The notes under the pieces are model-generated. The model made no database searches. It saw only the letters and a program-made list of their open reading frames with translations, and was not told the origin of the DNA. Positions 11,831 to 21,708 of a DNA stretch of 64,000 bases are shown piece after piece; the first letter of the stretch is position 1, and every line of letters begins with the position of its first letter. This DNA comes from Aureobasidium sp. EXF-3400. Taxonomy: Eukaryota > Ascomycota > Dothideomycetes > Dothideales > Saccotheciaceae. A program made the translations under genes and the position numbers. The stretch is from positions 1 to 64,000 of the forward strand of contig SWBL01000256.1 in the NCBI GenBank assembly GCA_024195585.1, in the 5' to 3' direction.

Positions 11831-13540
11831 TCAAGGTCTCCATCTCCAAGAGGGATGTTTCCAATCCATATCCTGTTGCTCCAGAAGCGTGGTACCAGCC
11901 AACTCCTGATCAACATCCTTAGCTTCTCTCACCTTGTTATCCCTCTTCATCCAGAAGAACAGCAAGATACAGAGACACAGGCCGGTACTGGCGACTGCCA
12001 AGTTGAGACCATTGCCGATGTGGTAGTTGGGTGCGTCGGTGGGAAGGAACGACCAGGTGGCGATCAAGCCGCCAATGTTGCCGAACATGACGTTGGTGCC
12101 GATGGCGGAACTGCGCGCTGTGTCTGAGACTACGTTCGCACTGACTTGGGCATTGCAGAGGGATCCGAATGCGAATGCGCCAGAGGCGATGATGAATGTG
12201 GCACCATATCTCACTGCACCCTGTTCGGAGGCCAAGAACATGATACTGCAGGTGGTAGTCAGTAAAGGTTTCGGAAAGGCATGAGCGGAGGCTTCGCTGG
12301 CGGTATGACTTACTATCCAATAATGATCAAAGGAGCTGAGCAGATCAGGATGGGAAGGCGGGTATCAAACTTCGTGCTGAGGAATGGGAACATCAAACAG
12401 AAGAAGCCGCCAACAATATAGGGAGGGACGGTGTGGAGCTGCTGGCTGACAACAGTGTTATGAGGGTAGATGGTGCGGACGATGGTAGGTGCAAAGAATG
12501 CGAGGCCTTGAACTGTAACGTTGTTGAGCAAGAAGATGGTGGCAGTGCCGAGGGTGACGGGTGAGAAAATGCCCTTGAAGATCTTCTTGCGGTCGAACTT
12601 GTCGAGGACTTCGGTGGCTCCAACTCTCTCAGACTTGACACGTGAAATTGCCAAATCCTTTTCTTCCTGGGAAAGCCATCTTGCAGTCGCGGGTCTGTCG
12701 GTCAATGTGAAGAAGCCGATGAGCGCTAGGCAGACGGTGACGATGCCCTCAATGGCAAAGATCATCCTCCAGGCCTTGAGTCCAGCAAAGCTGTCCAATT
12801 TCAAGATAGCTGACGCCAACAGGCCTCCAAACGCGCCGGCAAGTGGGGCCGCGACGACGTAGAGACCGAGTCTCCAGGCCAATTCGGATCTTCTATACCA
12901 ACGGGAGAGGTAGTAGGCGATACCGGGAAGCATACCAGCCTCGAAGATGCCAAGTACGAATCTGACGGCACACATTTGGCTGAAGGTATGGACGTAACCA
13001 GTGGCGATGGAACAGAGACCGAAGGCCAAGGAGATACCGGGAATGAACCATCCAGGACCGAGCCATTTGCAGCACATGTTTGCCGGAATCTCGCAGATGA
13101 TGTAGCTGATGTAGAAGACAGACAAGACAGCATTGTAGTCGAAGCCCTTGAGATGAAGACTCTTCTCGAGACCAGCAATCTTGGCGTTTCCTATGACTGG
13201 TGTCAGATGGTGTGCGTTGTAAGATGTTGGATGTGTTAACTAACCAATGTTGGCTCGATCGATGAAGCAGAAAAGATAAAGCACAAAGACTGTAGGGATG
13301 ATCATAAAGTCGATCTTTCTTCGTAGCTTTGCCTCAGCTTTGGCATCGAATTGAATAAGAGAGTTGCCATATCTAGACAATGGTCAACATGATGCTTGAA
13401 GTCGAGAAGGATCAGGGGCGGTCGACATACTGGTCAGTTGCCGTATGTCCACGCTCGGCGACCTCGTGGGTCGTTTCTCCAGCAATCTCCTTATGCATGG
13501 CAGCGTGTCCTTCTTTCTCAAGTTCCTGGGAAGCCCTCAT
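11831..13540 (-). CDS. MFS transporter, Dal5/anion:cation symporter type (second copy)
   Basis: Exons 13540-13431, 13372-13245, 13190-12314 and 12245-11831 give 509 aa; all introns are 54-68 nt with GT-AG ends and the phases match. N-terminal hydrophilic part (about 55 residues), then TM1 with FIDRANIGNAKIAGL, the hallmark of the allantoate/pantothenate permease group, and a linker (LSQEEKDLAISRVKSERVG) typical of the family; 12 TM segments. The hydrophilic tail (KEAKDVDQEL-like) ends in WRWRP. Same family as the gene at 6578 but clearly diverged and with fewer introns, so not a recent tandem duplicate. The start at 13540 was chosen because the longer frame up to 13693 encodes a non-conserved Arg/Pro-rich stretch. 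Substrate unknown. Confidence 0.9.
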
Positions 13541-16155
13541 GTTAGATACAATGATCGAATAAAGTTGCGGTTGTTGCCAACGAGATGCAGATGATCTGGG
13601 GTGATAGTGTGGGGGTCTGGGGTCCGGGGGAACGCCTCTTATATCTCTTTCTCTTTCACACTCACTCTTTACAAGTCGGCAGTTGATGGACAAGAAGGAT
13701 TGCAGTCAACAGAAAGAAGAATAGATTTTTGCGGCGGAGATCAAGGCGGGGAATGGTGCGTGGGGAATTGATTGCACGTTTCTATACGTTGTTGTTTGAC
13801 TTTTGGTTTCTACCGGATCGAGTTGTCCAGCGCGAGGTGGGCGTTCTTGGCTGTGCTTGGCTGCATTTTTTTGGCTGGCTCGAACTCGCGGAATGGTCGT
13901 TAGTCGTCTTGGCCCCCCACGAAGAAGCAGGTATCCAAGAACGAGGCCTTGGCTTGGACTTGATAATAGGAGGCTCGTTCAGTAGTATCGGAATTGTACC
14001 GTGTGCGGCTGAATATGAATCGATTCGAGATTGCTGTCCAGTACATACCCCAGACAATTTCTTGCTATGTAAGAAGAGCGTGGGTGTCTGAAATGATCGA
14101 GACTAGGCCTTGGATCGTTGTATTAGAGCTACTCATTTGGGGATTGCGAGGATGCGATATGTTGGGGGCTCAGTCGCTGAGTTCTTCGAGGTCAACAGCC
14201 GATGTTCACTGCCGTGTTCTTATACAGGTCAGATGTCGCAAGCCAACAAGGGTACGAACCGTAAAACCAGTCTCACTCCTCCCCGGAGTCCGTCCAAGGC
14301 TGGGATTGCCAATCCACTTCTAGGCAAGATCCAAACATTACTGTCCACGAACGACAGCTCGCTATCTTAGACGTTATCAGTCATCCTGCTGGTCGAACGC
14401 CATCAGAGGGAAAGGTCGGTTTAATGCTTTGCGAAACGGGGCCTAATTTTGGACGAGCAACCACAAAAGATTGGTGTCCTTTAATGGGTGAGTTTGTGAG
14501 CACCCAGAATGAGAATTGTCTTGTCGAACAACAAGTGGATGTGATACACCATAGTGATATCTTTAACTGTCTCGAGATGGCCAAACACTCTACGCAGTAA
14601 GCGCAGAGTATTGGCCGAGGTTGGAACTTCAGGTTAGGGCATTGCGAATTACATCGCCTGCAAGAACCAGATTTGCGTACATCAAATGCATCTAGATCTG
14701 CCGACTTCGATGGACAGCTCTACCGATCTCAAAAGCAATGCAGCTGGAGACATCCATGAACCAACGTCCTATGATCAGGAGATCGTGTTTCCGCGGATTT
14801 CATGTGCGCGGCAAGCGGCAATCACATAACCGAGGGCATCGGTAATCCGGTAATGGTATAAGCGCTCTGCTTCACATTGCTGTGTAAAGAGATGAGTCTT
14901 CAGACAGAGATGAAGACTGCCGACCAAAGCAGAGATGATGCAAGGACGACCAGTGCCCTTGAAGTACCACACGCTTTCTCTTCAGGTCAGGTTACCGTCA
15001 ACGATCCTCTTGTGGTTATATGATATGTTGCGAGTCGAACCAATCAAGGCGAGTAGGACAAAAGAGGCTGTCATCTCGTTGGTATCCGCGTTCTGATACT
15101 GTCAAACACCAAAAGGCAAAAGTCGTGTAGCATCTGTGTGCTTGTAGTCAACGTGCTACACTGTGTGCTCACATAACCGAGGGTATTGGCTGTCCGGTGA
15201 TGGTTTATGTGTTGCCTTGCCGTATAAAGCAGGCAGACTTATAAAGTGCTGACCAAAGCAAGGATTTGAAAGGCAAGAGCACTCTCCTTCTAGTGTCGAA
15301 TGTTTTTCCTTCGGGGATAGAGTGCCATCACTCGTTCCTGAGGCATCAATTGGTGTGGGATCTGTCGCCACTTTGTGGCCTAAAGATAGAGCGAGGTAGG
15401 TAGTAGACGTTATTGCTTCTTCTCGTCAACTTTATGACAGCGTTCTAGATCGTTAGGCTGCGGCCTCGCAGCATCCGCTTGTTCATGTTCAGCGTGTGGT
15501 CATACTGATACCTACAGTACACTTCAGGTCAATGGCAAAAGCTGCTGACTATCAACCATGCTTGGTTTCGAGGCTGTGTTTCATCGATGAACTGCTAACC
15601 TCTATCAGTGGTATGTTTGATCTCAACATGTGATCGTGTCTTTGATCATTGACGCGTGCCTGACACGCTCTGTCAGCGAGACTGCGCGTGGAAACAGCAT
15701 CCACGTCAGAGCTCGGACTTCAGAGCACTCGTCTTAGACATCATGTCAGTGGACAGAAACGTCCCTCGTGACTCAACAGCTATAGAGATATAAGATGAAA
15801 TTGAGTCCATACAGCATCAGAGGAAGTAAGGCGCAAGAGACAGGTCGGCCCGAGAAGCCCGAGTGCCAAGCGCTGATTGGCCCAGAGCAAAAGGAGATTG
15901 TGGAAGAAGGCTTAATTGTTTGACTCGTGAAATCGGGCTTGTTATTTTTTCCCTTTCTTCAGAAGTTATAGACAACCTCTCATCGAAAAGGCCGATTTTC
16001 TTGGATTGGACCGTTGTGGACTTCACAACTTTTGCAAAATTTCGTTCCAATCAGACGAAAAGGATTTTCCCCACCGAGAGACCTACCCGATATTTCGGAA
16101 CGCAAGATAGTGATAACCGACAACATCCGCAATTGGCATTGGTGATATTTTGGAT
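13541..16155. other. Long gene-poor stretch with one degenerate direct repeat
   Basis: 2.6 kb between the divergent MFS and dicarboxylate-carrier genes. It contains promoter sequence at both ends and an imperfect direct repeat pair (14822 and 15169). Open frames are short and overlap on both strands. I find no gene. Confidence 0.5.
14822..15300. repeat. Imperfect direct repeat pair, unit about 135 bp
   Basis: Unit 1 starts at 14822 and unit 2 at 15169 (offset 347 bp). Both open with the identical 15-mer TCACATAACCGAGGG, then share CCGGT-ATGGT, TGTAAAG/TATAAAG, GACCAAAGCA and related blocks with substitutions and small gaps. Looks like an old duplication; no transposon ends found. Confidence 0.65.
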
Positions 16156-17399
16156 ATGGCTGGTGAAAAGAAGAAGCAACAGCCTGTTTGGCTTGGGTAT
16201 GCGACATTGCGAAAGAAGAGATAAGATCAAATGCTGAGATGACCCCAGTGGAGCGGCTGCGTCTATGGCAGCAACATGCAGTAAGTCGATCGCGAATCAC
16301 AACGAAGATCTTTGTACTGATCGGTCTTGCAGCACATCCCTTGGATCAAACGAAATAGTGAGAATTCCATTGATCACGGACCAGGACTGCCAAACTGATT
16401 TCAACAGCCGCATGCAAGTCATGCACCAACCGAAAAACATCCTTAGGACACTAGTATCATTTGCCAGCCGCGACGGTATCCCTTCTCTCTGGACTGGTCT
16501 GACTGGATCATGGCTCCGACAATGCTCCTACTCAACCGCCCGTTTTGGTCTCTACAACTACTTTGCCAAGGAGGTCAAGCAAAGAACCGGAACCACGAAA
16601 TTGACTGCTGGCTGGGAAGTTGTGTGTTCTGGTGTGGCTGGTGGAGCAGCTGGTCTTATTGGCAACCCCACCGAGGTCGTGCTCGTCAGAATGTGTGCGG
16701 ATGGTGCCAAAACTGCTTCTGAGAGATATAACTATGGCAACTCGCTCCGTGCGCTCTATAGAATTGGAAAGGAGGAGGGTATGTCGACTTTCAGCAGAGG
16801 CTTGACGCCTAACATTGTCCGCAGTGTCATTATGAGTAAGTCATATCCTTTTGAGACCAACTCATTGCAAGTTGCTAACAATACACAGACATTTCTCAGA
16901 TCGCTACGTAAGTTATTGCTACAGTGAAAGCATGTCTCCAGAACTAACCAAAACCAGCTACTCCACCGCAAAGGACTATCTCCTCTCAAACCCCAGTCTA
17001 GGACTCAAGGACGGCATCTTCCTCCACTTCCTCGCCTCCCTGCTCGCTGGAACCGTCGCAACCACAGCATGTGCACCCGCCGACGTACTCAAAAGTCGTG
17101 TACAAAGTGCTCCCACCGTAAATGGTGTAAAACCTAGTCTCAGCAAAATCTTTGCCGAATCGTATCAGAAGGAAGGCATCAGTTTCCTCATGAGAGGATG
17201 GTCGCCCGCATGGCTCAGACTTGCGTAAGTGATACATGTTGGAGACCAAGGTGATGGTGACTGACTTTTGCTCGTGAATAGCCCTAACACTGTTTTGATG
17301 TTCGTCTTCATGGAACAGCTTCAGCGCCTCGTAGGCGTCAGCTCCGGTCAACCCAAGCCCGTTCAAGAGAAGAAAGCATCTGAAGCCATGAAAGCATAG
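16156..17399 (+). CDS. DIC1: Mitochondrial dicarboxylate carrier
   Basis: Inner-membrane exchanger of malate/succinate against phosphate. Seven exons (16156-16196, 16249-16280, 16333-16357, 16408-16835, 16889-16907, 16958-17224, 17282-17399) code for 309 aa. The three mitochondrial-carrier repeats each carry the signature: HPLDQTKYRMQ (repeat 1), NPTEVVLVRM (2) and APADVLKSRVQ (3). The short N terminus MAGEKKKQQPVWLGG matches the family. Exons 1, 2, 3 and 5 are only 41, 32, 25 and 19 nt; splice phases all fit and the repeat-1 signature itself is stitched from two exons (TK-TA|C-CGC). The 3' flank holds a minisatellite with inverted copy. Function by strong family resemblance. Confidence 0.93.
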
Positions 17400-17909
17400 G
17401 AAGCCACCACGGTATGGAGTCTAGGACATTGGTTTTGACCAGTTTGGAAATCAAGCATTCGACGAGGTAGTTCTGGTTTACGCGGATACAGTTCTTTTTC
17501 TTTTGGTTCTTATAGACACGTCAAAGATTTCTTGGTCGCAAGACAGGAAAAATAAGAATACACTTTCTTGATACAATTAAGAAGGCCCAGCTCACATAAG
17601 GTAGAGGGTTTCTCAGACAAGGTAGAAACAATATGCACGGATCAACTTTTGAGCTTCTACCTTGCCTGAACATTTCTCTACCTCGTCTGAACATTTCTCT
17701 ACCTTGTCTGAGAGATTATCCTCGCAGTTCTCTACTTTTTCTGAGCGATTCTCTACCTCATCTGAGCAATTCTCTACCTTGTCTGAACTACGTCCCTGGT
17801 CGGGAGTCAATTTGAATCTTGAACTGGTGGCGTTAACAATGCTAGCGAAGGCCAGATATTCATATGCACATTTTCTAGATAGATAATCATTACAGACACA
17901 CATAACCCC
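17400..17909. other. Convergent intergenic region with minisatellite
   Basis: 510 bp between the 3' ends of the carrier and the acyl-CoA dehydrogenase. Apart from the repeat described separately (17601-17795) I see only 3' flank sequence. Both strands stay open across the repeat because the unit is 21 bp, so the two ORFs there (96 codons minus, 74 plus) are repeat artefacts unless expressed. Confidence 0.5.
17601..17795. repeat. 21-bp minisatellite with an inverted copy
   Basis: From 17650 to 17795 units of the type CTGAACATTTCTCTACCTCGT repeat head to tail (about six, one enlarged by 12 bp). On the left, 17611-17625 is a perfect 15-bp inverted match of 17699-17713 (CTACCTTGTCTGAGA), so RNA from either strand could form a hairpin with about 73 nt in the loop. 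On the minus strand the units read as a heptad S-D-K-V-E-N-C. Confidence 0.85.
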
Positions 17910-19505
17910 TTACAGCTTGGCCTTCTCAGACATGACACGGTCCAGCTGGAGCACATCCCTAAGCTGCATACCATGCTTTGCAGCCATCTCCTCACTCTTC
18001 TTCTTCTGCCATGCTAATCTATCCAACAAGAACTGGCCCCTCTTGTTCTCGTTTCTGCCCAATTGCAACAAATGCACCTCATCAGGACCATCTACGATCC
18101 TCATGGTTCTGCCTTGAGCATACATGTTTGCTAACGGTGTGTCTTGTGAGACACCAGCACCACCGTAAGCCTGAATAGCGCGATCGATGACTGTCAAGGC
18201 CATGGTTGGGACCAGAATCTTGGCCTCGGCGATCTCCTTGAGGGCGAATTTGGCATCCTTGGTGTCGATTGTGATTGCGGCATTCAGGACTGAGAGACGG
18301 GCCGAGTCAATTTCGACACGCGATTTGGCGATGCGCTCGATCATCACGCCGTGTTCGTTCAGGAGTTTGCCGAAGGCCTTCTTGCGAGGATCGTTGACAC
18401 GGGCGACGAAGAGCTCAAGAGCTTTCTCGGCCTTGAAGATGGTCAGTGATGGACAGAAAGATGTAATAGTGCAGAACTTACAGCACCAATGCTTCTCATG
18501 GCGTGGTGAATGCGGCCAGGGCCTAGACGACCCTGGATGATCTCGAAACCACGACCCTCGCCCAGAACGATGTGATCCAGGGGTACGCGAACGTTCTTGA
18601 AGAAGATGTGACCGTGACCGTGAGGGGCATCGTCGTAGCCAAAGACACCGAGCATGCGGTGGATGGTGACTCCGGGAGTATCTGCTGGGACGAGAACGAC
18701 GCTCTGTTGCTTGTAGGGGCTGGGGTTGTTCGGGTCGGTCTTGCCCATTGTGATATAGATCTTGCAGCGAGGGTCACCAGCACCTGATGACCACCATTTC
18801 TGTAGACATGGTTAGCACATGGTCCAGACAGAGGAGCTGAAAAACTTACGGAACCATTGAGAACGTATTCGTTGCCCTCACGCTTGATGTCAAGAGTGAT
18901 GTTGGTGGCATCACTTGAGGCAACATCAGGCTCGGTCATGAGGAAAGCAGAACGGATCTCGCCTTCCAACAAGGGCTTGAGCCACTTGTCCTTCTGTGCT
19001 TGCGTACCATACTTGGCCAGCACCTCCATGTTGCCAGTGTCAGGGGCAGCACAGTTGGTGGCCTCGGAGGCGGTGCGACTCTTGCCCAAATACTCAGCCA
19101 TGAGACCGTACTCGAGGTTGCTGAAGCCAGCGCCCTCCTTGAAGTGGTTCTTTGGCAAAAACATGTTCCATAATCCTAGCTCTCTTGCACGCTTCTTGAG
19201 GTCCTCGATGATGGCTGGGTGGCCGCTGAAGCGTTCAGCTGTCGAGTCGCCAATTTGTTGTTGGAATACGGTATCGGCGGGGATACATTCTTCTTCGACG
19301 AACTTCTCGACCTGGAACCCACCTCTGTCAGTGTCTGATACTGTGGAAAATGAGGTGGCAAGCTTACAATGTCGAGGTACTTCAATGCCTTCTCGCTGAC
19401 AAAGGGTCTGGCAATCTGAGGGATCTTTTGAGATGCCTTCAGTTGGCCATCGGCGCTGATCATCAGCTTCTCTGAAAATTCGTTCTTCTTCTGTTGTTGA
19501 GACAT
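17910..19505 (-). CDS. Acyl-CoA dehydrogenase (ACAD10/11-like), peroxisome-targeted
   Basis: FAD-dependent enzyme that puts a trans-2,3 double bond into acyl-CoA. Exons 19505-19368, 19311-18850, 18799-18482, 18431-17910 give 479 aa with introns of 50-56 nt. Domain order: helical N-terminal domain (residues about 40-170), beta middle domain with FAD-binding [13 protein letters not shown] and [14 protein letters not shown]-terminal helical domain with [17 protein letters not shown] and [10 protein letters not shown]. The Asp in VDGPDEVH sits where many ACADs hold such residues. The protein ends in Ala-Lys-Leu, a canonical peroxisomal targeting signal (PTS1), and has no mitochondrial presequence, so it should act in peroxisomal oxidation of special (branched or modified) acyl-CoAs. 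Substrate is not predictable. Confidence 0.92.
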
Positions 19506-20489
19506 TGTGATATGCAGTATAGAGCGAGAATAATAGCCGACAGAAGCGGCCTGTCTTGTAACTTGATCGAGTCCATCTCTCGCCCGAGGTGGACGCTAAA
19601 CATTGCGGAGAACGGAGTGGCTTTTTGCGGGGGAGCCGAGGCATCTTTCATCAACCACCTGATTCTGCTCGGCCACCATGCCTCGTTATGGAGTGGAATA
19701 GTCGCATTTGCATACTTGGTCGCTGCAATCTTCCATCTCGACGATAGAAAGGCACTCTGTGCTGCGTATGGTTTGTTTGGTCCTGGATGCCGGCTAGTCG
19801 ACACGAACGTTCAACATACCTTGCCCGCTCAACCTCGGTTGGACTTCTGTAAATGGTTCTCATCGGATTCACTTGCCTGTAGGATTGCTCTCCTGATCCT
19901 GCAGAGGGTGTTGATGTCCCAACATAAGGTAAACCGAGGTTGTGTCTCTACCACTGATGGAACATCCCAGCTCGAGATGGACACAAACAAAACATCAGGA
20001 GATCCGAAATTGAGCCGACGAAGCTCATCCATCACACCAGCCATCACCAGATATTCTTCTCCTACAGCGGCATTCTGCAACACGATAACTACTCGCGATG
20101 CCATCCCAATGGTTTCTTTCTTCTGCCCTCTCCTGTCAGCCCCGGCCATATCTCGGATTTAACCCTGACTGTTGTCGTCGCAGCAAGAACTTTCGGCCCT
20201 TCCGGCATGCAGGCATATCAGAACGCCTGTTTGTGTGGCCCAGTCTCCCAAGATCTTCCTGTTTGGTGATACCCAGAGGACAATTTTATCACGAGGAACA
20301 ACTGGTTCCTACTATTCATAGAAGGTCACCTCATTACAACGGTGGGAATAGGTAGGCCGCAATGCTGTGATATTCTTCGCTATTACGTGCATATATAAGT
20401 ATCATGTCCATGATTCTTTCACTTGTCTCATCAAAGGTCTACTACACAAGATAACCCGTCAAGCAAGCCGACAGAATACACACACGATC
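19506..20489. other. Upstream region between ACAD and the F-box-like gene
   Basis: Nearly 1 kb between divergent genes. Two opposed frames are open (19494-20162 plus, 19829-20149 minus, the latter MAGADRRGQKKET), but neither shows a known domain and they overlap, so I leave both out. A TATA-like site stands at its right end. Confidence 0.45.
20392..20399 (+). promoter_or_regulatory. TATA-box-like site TATATAAG
   Basis: Perfect TATATAAG 91 nt before the ATG at 20490; consistent with a core promoter of the downstream gene and with the ATG at 20490, not the upstream in-frame codon at 20367, being the start. Confidence 0.45.
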
Positions 20490-21272
20490 ATGGCATGTAC
20501 ACTATCATATACCACACCTCAGCAACATTCGCTTATGGGCTTGCCACGCGAGCTTCGCGATATGGTCTATACCAACGTCTTTTCCTCTGGAAGTTCGAAA
20601 AGTGGATCAATCGCTCGACAACATGAATTGCACTGCCACATTGAGCTTCCACTCATCATCCATCTCAGCGTCATCTCATTCGATTGGCTCGACCTCATGC
20701 GAACAAACGGTCAAATTGCAGATGAGATGCGACAGCTCTACCATATGCCATCCTCTCACACCTCCACCACACGCCAAACTTGGTCTATGCAACTCAATCT
20801 CAACAACGACGAATACACACTTGTATGGACCTCATTACCGTGCCCATCATCCTGTGTACGGCACCTTTCCATCGACTTCAAGATCAACCTTACACTCTCA
20901 ATGTTTGGCCACTGGGACAATGACAGGAAAGACAAACCAGGAAGTCTCTTTGAAGCACTGTCAGAGCTACGTGGCCAAATCACTCACCACGGCCCTAACA
21001 TTGCTGTCTCTGAGGCTTTGCAACATCCGATCGTCTTCGATACTCTACGCCTGAACATCTCGTTTGCTGATGAAGAAAAGCCATACCTAATACCTTCTGG
21101 CCCTGAGAGTATCTATATACTTGGATATGGCAAGAGTCGCATTTACAACCGTTTGATTGAGGATATGGTCACTGCAGCTGGAAACCATGTGTGGGAAGAT
21201 AATGTCAAGAATGTCAAGATACAAGGACCAAAGAGCTTGGGATTGCCAAAAACAGACATCACGATGTCATAG
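20490..21272 (+). CDS. F-box/2EXR-like fungal protein of unknown function
   Basis: Single-exon gene, 260 aa, starting MACTLSYTTPQQ. Residues 17-35 (LMGLPRELRDMVYTNVF) match the short motif at the N terminus of the many fungal 2EXR/F-box-like proteins; the remainder is a weakly conserved alpha/beta region without known catalytic residues (VRHLSIDFKINL, FDTLRLNISF suggest repeated beta-turn units as in LRR-like tails). Such proteins are abundant and fast evolving in Pezizomycotina; if a true F-box, it would be a substrate adaptor of an SCF ubiquitin ligase, but that is not shown. The start was chosen because a TATA box lies between it and the longer frame start. Confidence 0.65.
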   Translation: MACTLSYTTPQQHSLMGLPRELRDMVYTNVFSSGSSKSGSIARQHELHCHIELPLIIHLSVISFDWLDLMRTNGQIADEMRQLYHMPSSHTSTTRQTWSMQLNLNNDEYTLVWTSLPCPSSCVRHLSIDFKINLTLSMFGHWDNDRKDKPGSLFEALSELRGQITHHGPNIAVSEALQHPIVFDTLRLNISFADEEKPYLIPSGPESIYILGYGKSRIYNRLIEDMVTAAGNHVWEDNVKNVKIQGPKSLGLPKTDITMS

Positions 21273-21591
21273 AGTGACGAACAGCATTGGAAAGGTGGTA
21301 CAAGCGTGAAGTCATAGGCATAGACGGCACGAGGATTATCAATGAGTCCTTCATTTACAGGCCATCAAAGAATGGAGGCAAGGATTGTAGAAAGACACAA
21401 GACACGCAGCGATTTGCAATGAAACCATGTCTCTTCCTCTTGCCGCATGTGACTTTGCGACGACTGAGCTGCATCACTCCACCACTGTGTGCAGATCCCA
21501 AGGTCGGTTTCTTGTCGTCGTCTTCATCTTGTGGTCGTGGCGATCCAAATGTGGATATTGTTTAATTTGGCGGAAAATGCCTCAACAACTC
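21273..21591. other. Short spacer before the tRNA gene
   Basis: 3' flank of the F-box-like gene and 5' flank of the tRNA gene; nothing else seen. Confidence 0.5.
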
Positions 21592-21628
21592 GGTTGTATA
21601 GTGTAGCGGTTAGCACGCGAGATTTTGA

Positions 21629-21642
21629 TTACTCATCAAATC
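21629..21642 (+). other. Canonical tRNA intron (14 nt)
   Basis: Lies between positions 37 and 38 of the tRNA. CAAA (21637-21640) is complementary to 21624-21627 (TTTG), giving the anticodon-intron pairing needed by the tRNA splicing endonuclease. Confidence 0.75.
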
Positions 21643-21653
21643 TTCTCGAGTCC

Positions 21654-21708
21654 GTAAGTTCGAACCTCAGCTTCGTCAACATCTGAACATCATTCTAACA
21701 TATTCCAG
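21654..21708 (+). other. 55-nt spliceosomal-intron-like insertion inside the tRNA gene
   Basis: Starts GTAAGT, holds TTCTAAC (CTAAC at 21695-21699) 10 nt before the end and stops in TTCCAG: exactly the donor, branch and acceptor seen in the protein-gene introns of this window, with typical length. It sits between the variable arm (AGTC) and T stem; removal joins C21653 to TGGG and yields a perfect 5-bp T stem. Its first 24 nt resemble the tRNA's own 3' end. Confidence 0.55.

Noticed and set aside
11338..11922. 194-codon plus-strand ORF between HPP and MFS genes
   Set aside because: Half of it is antisense to the MFS 3' exon; the remainder is AT-rich 3' flank; no domain.
19494..20162. 222-codon plus-strand ORF and opposed 106-codon minus-strand ORF between ACAD and the F-box-like gene
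   Set aside because: They overlap each other and the ACAD promoter, show no family features and no clear start context; one may be real but the sequence does not decide.
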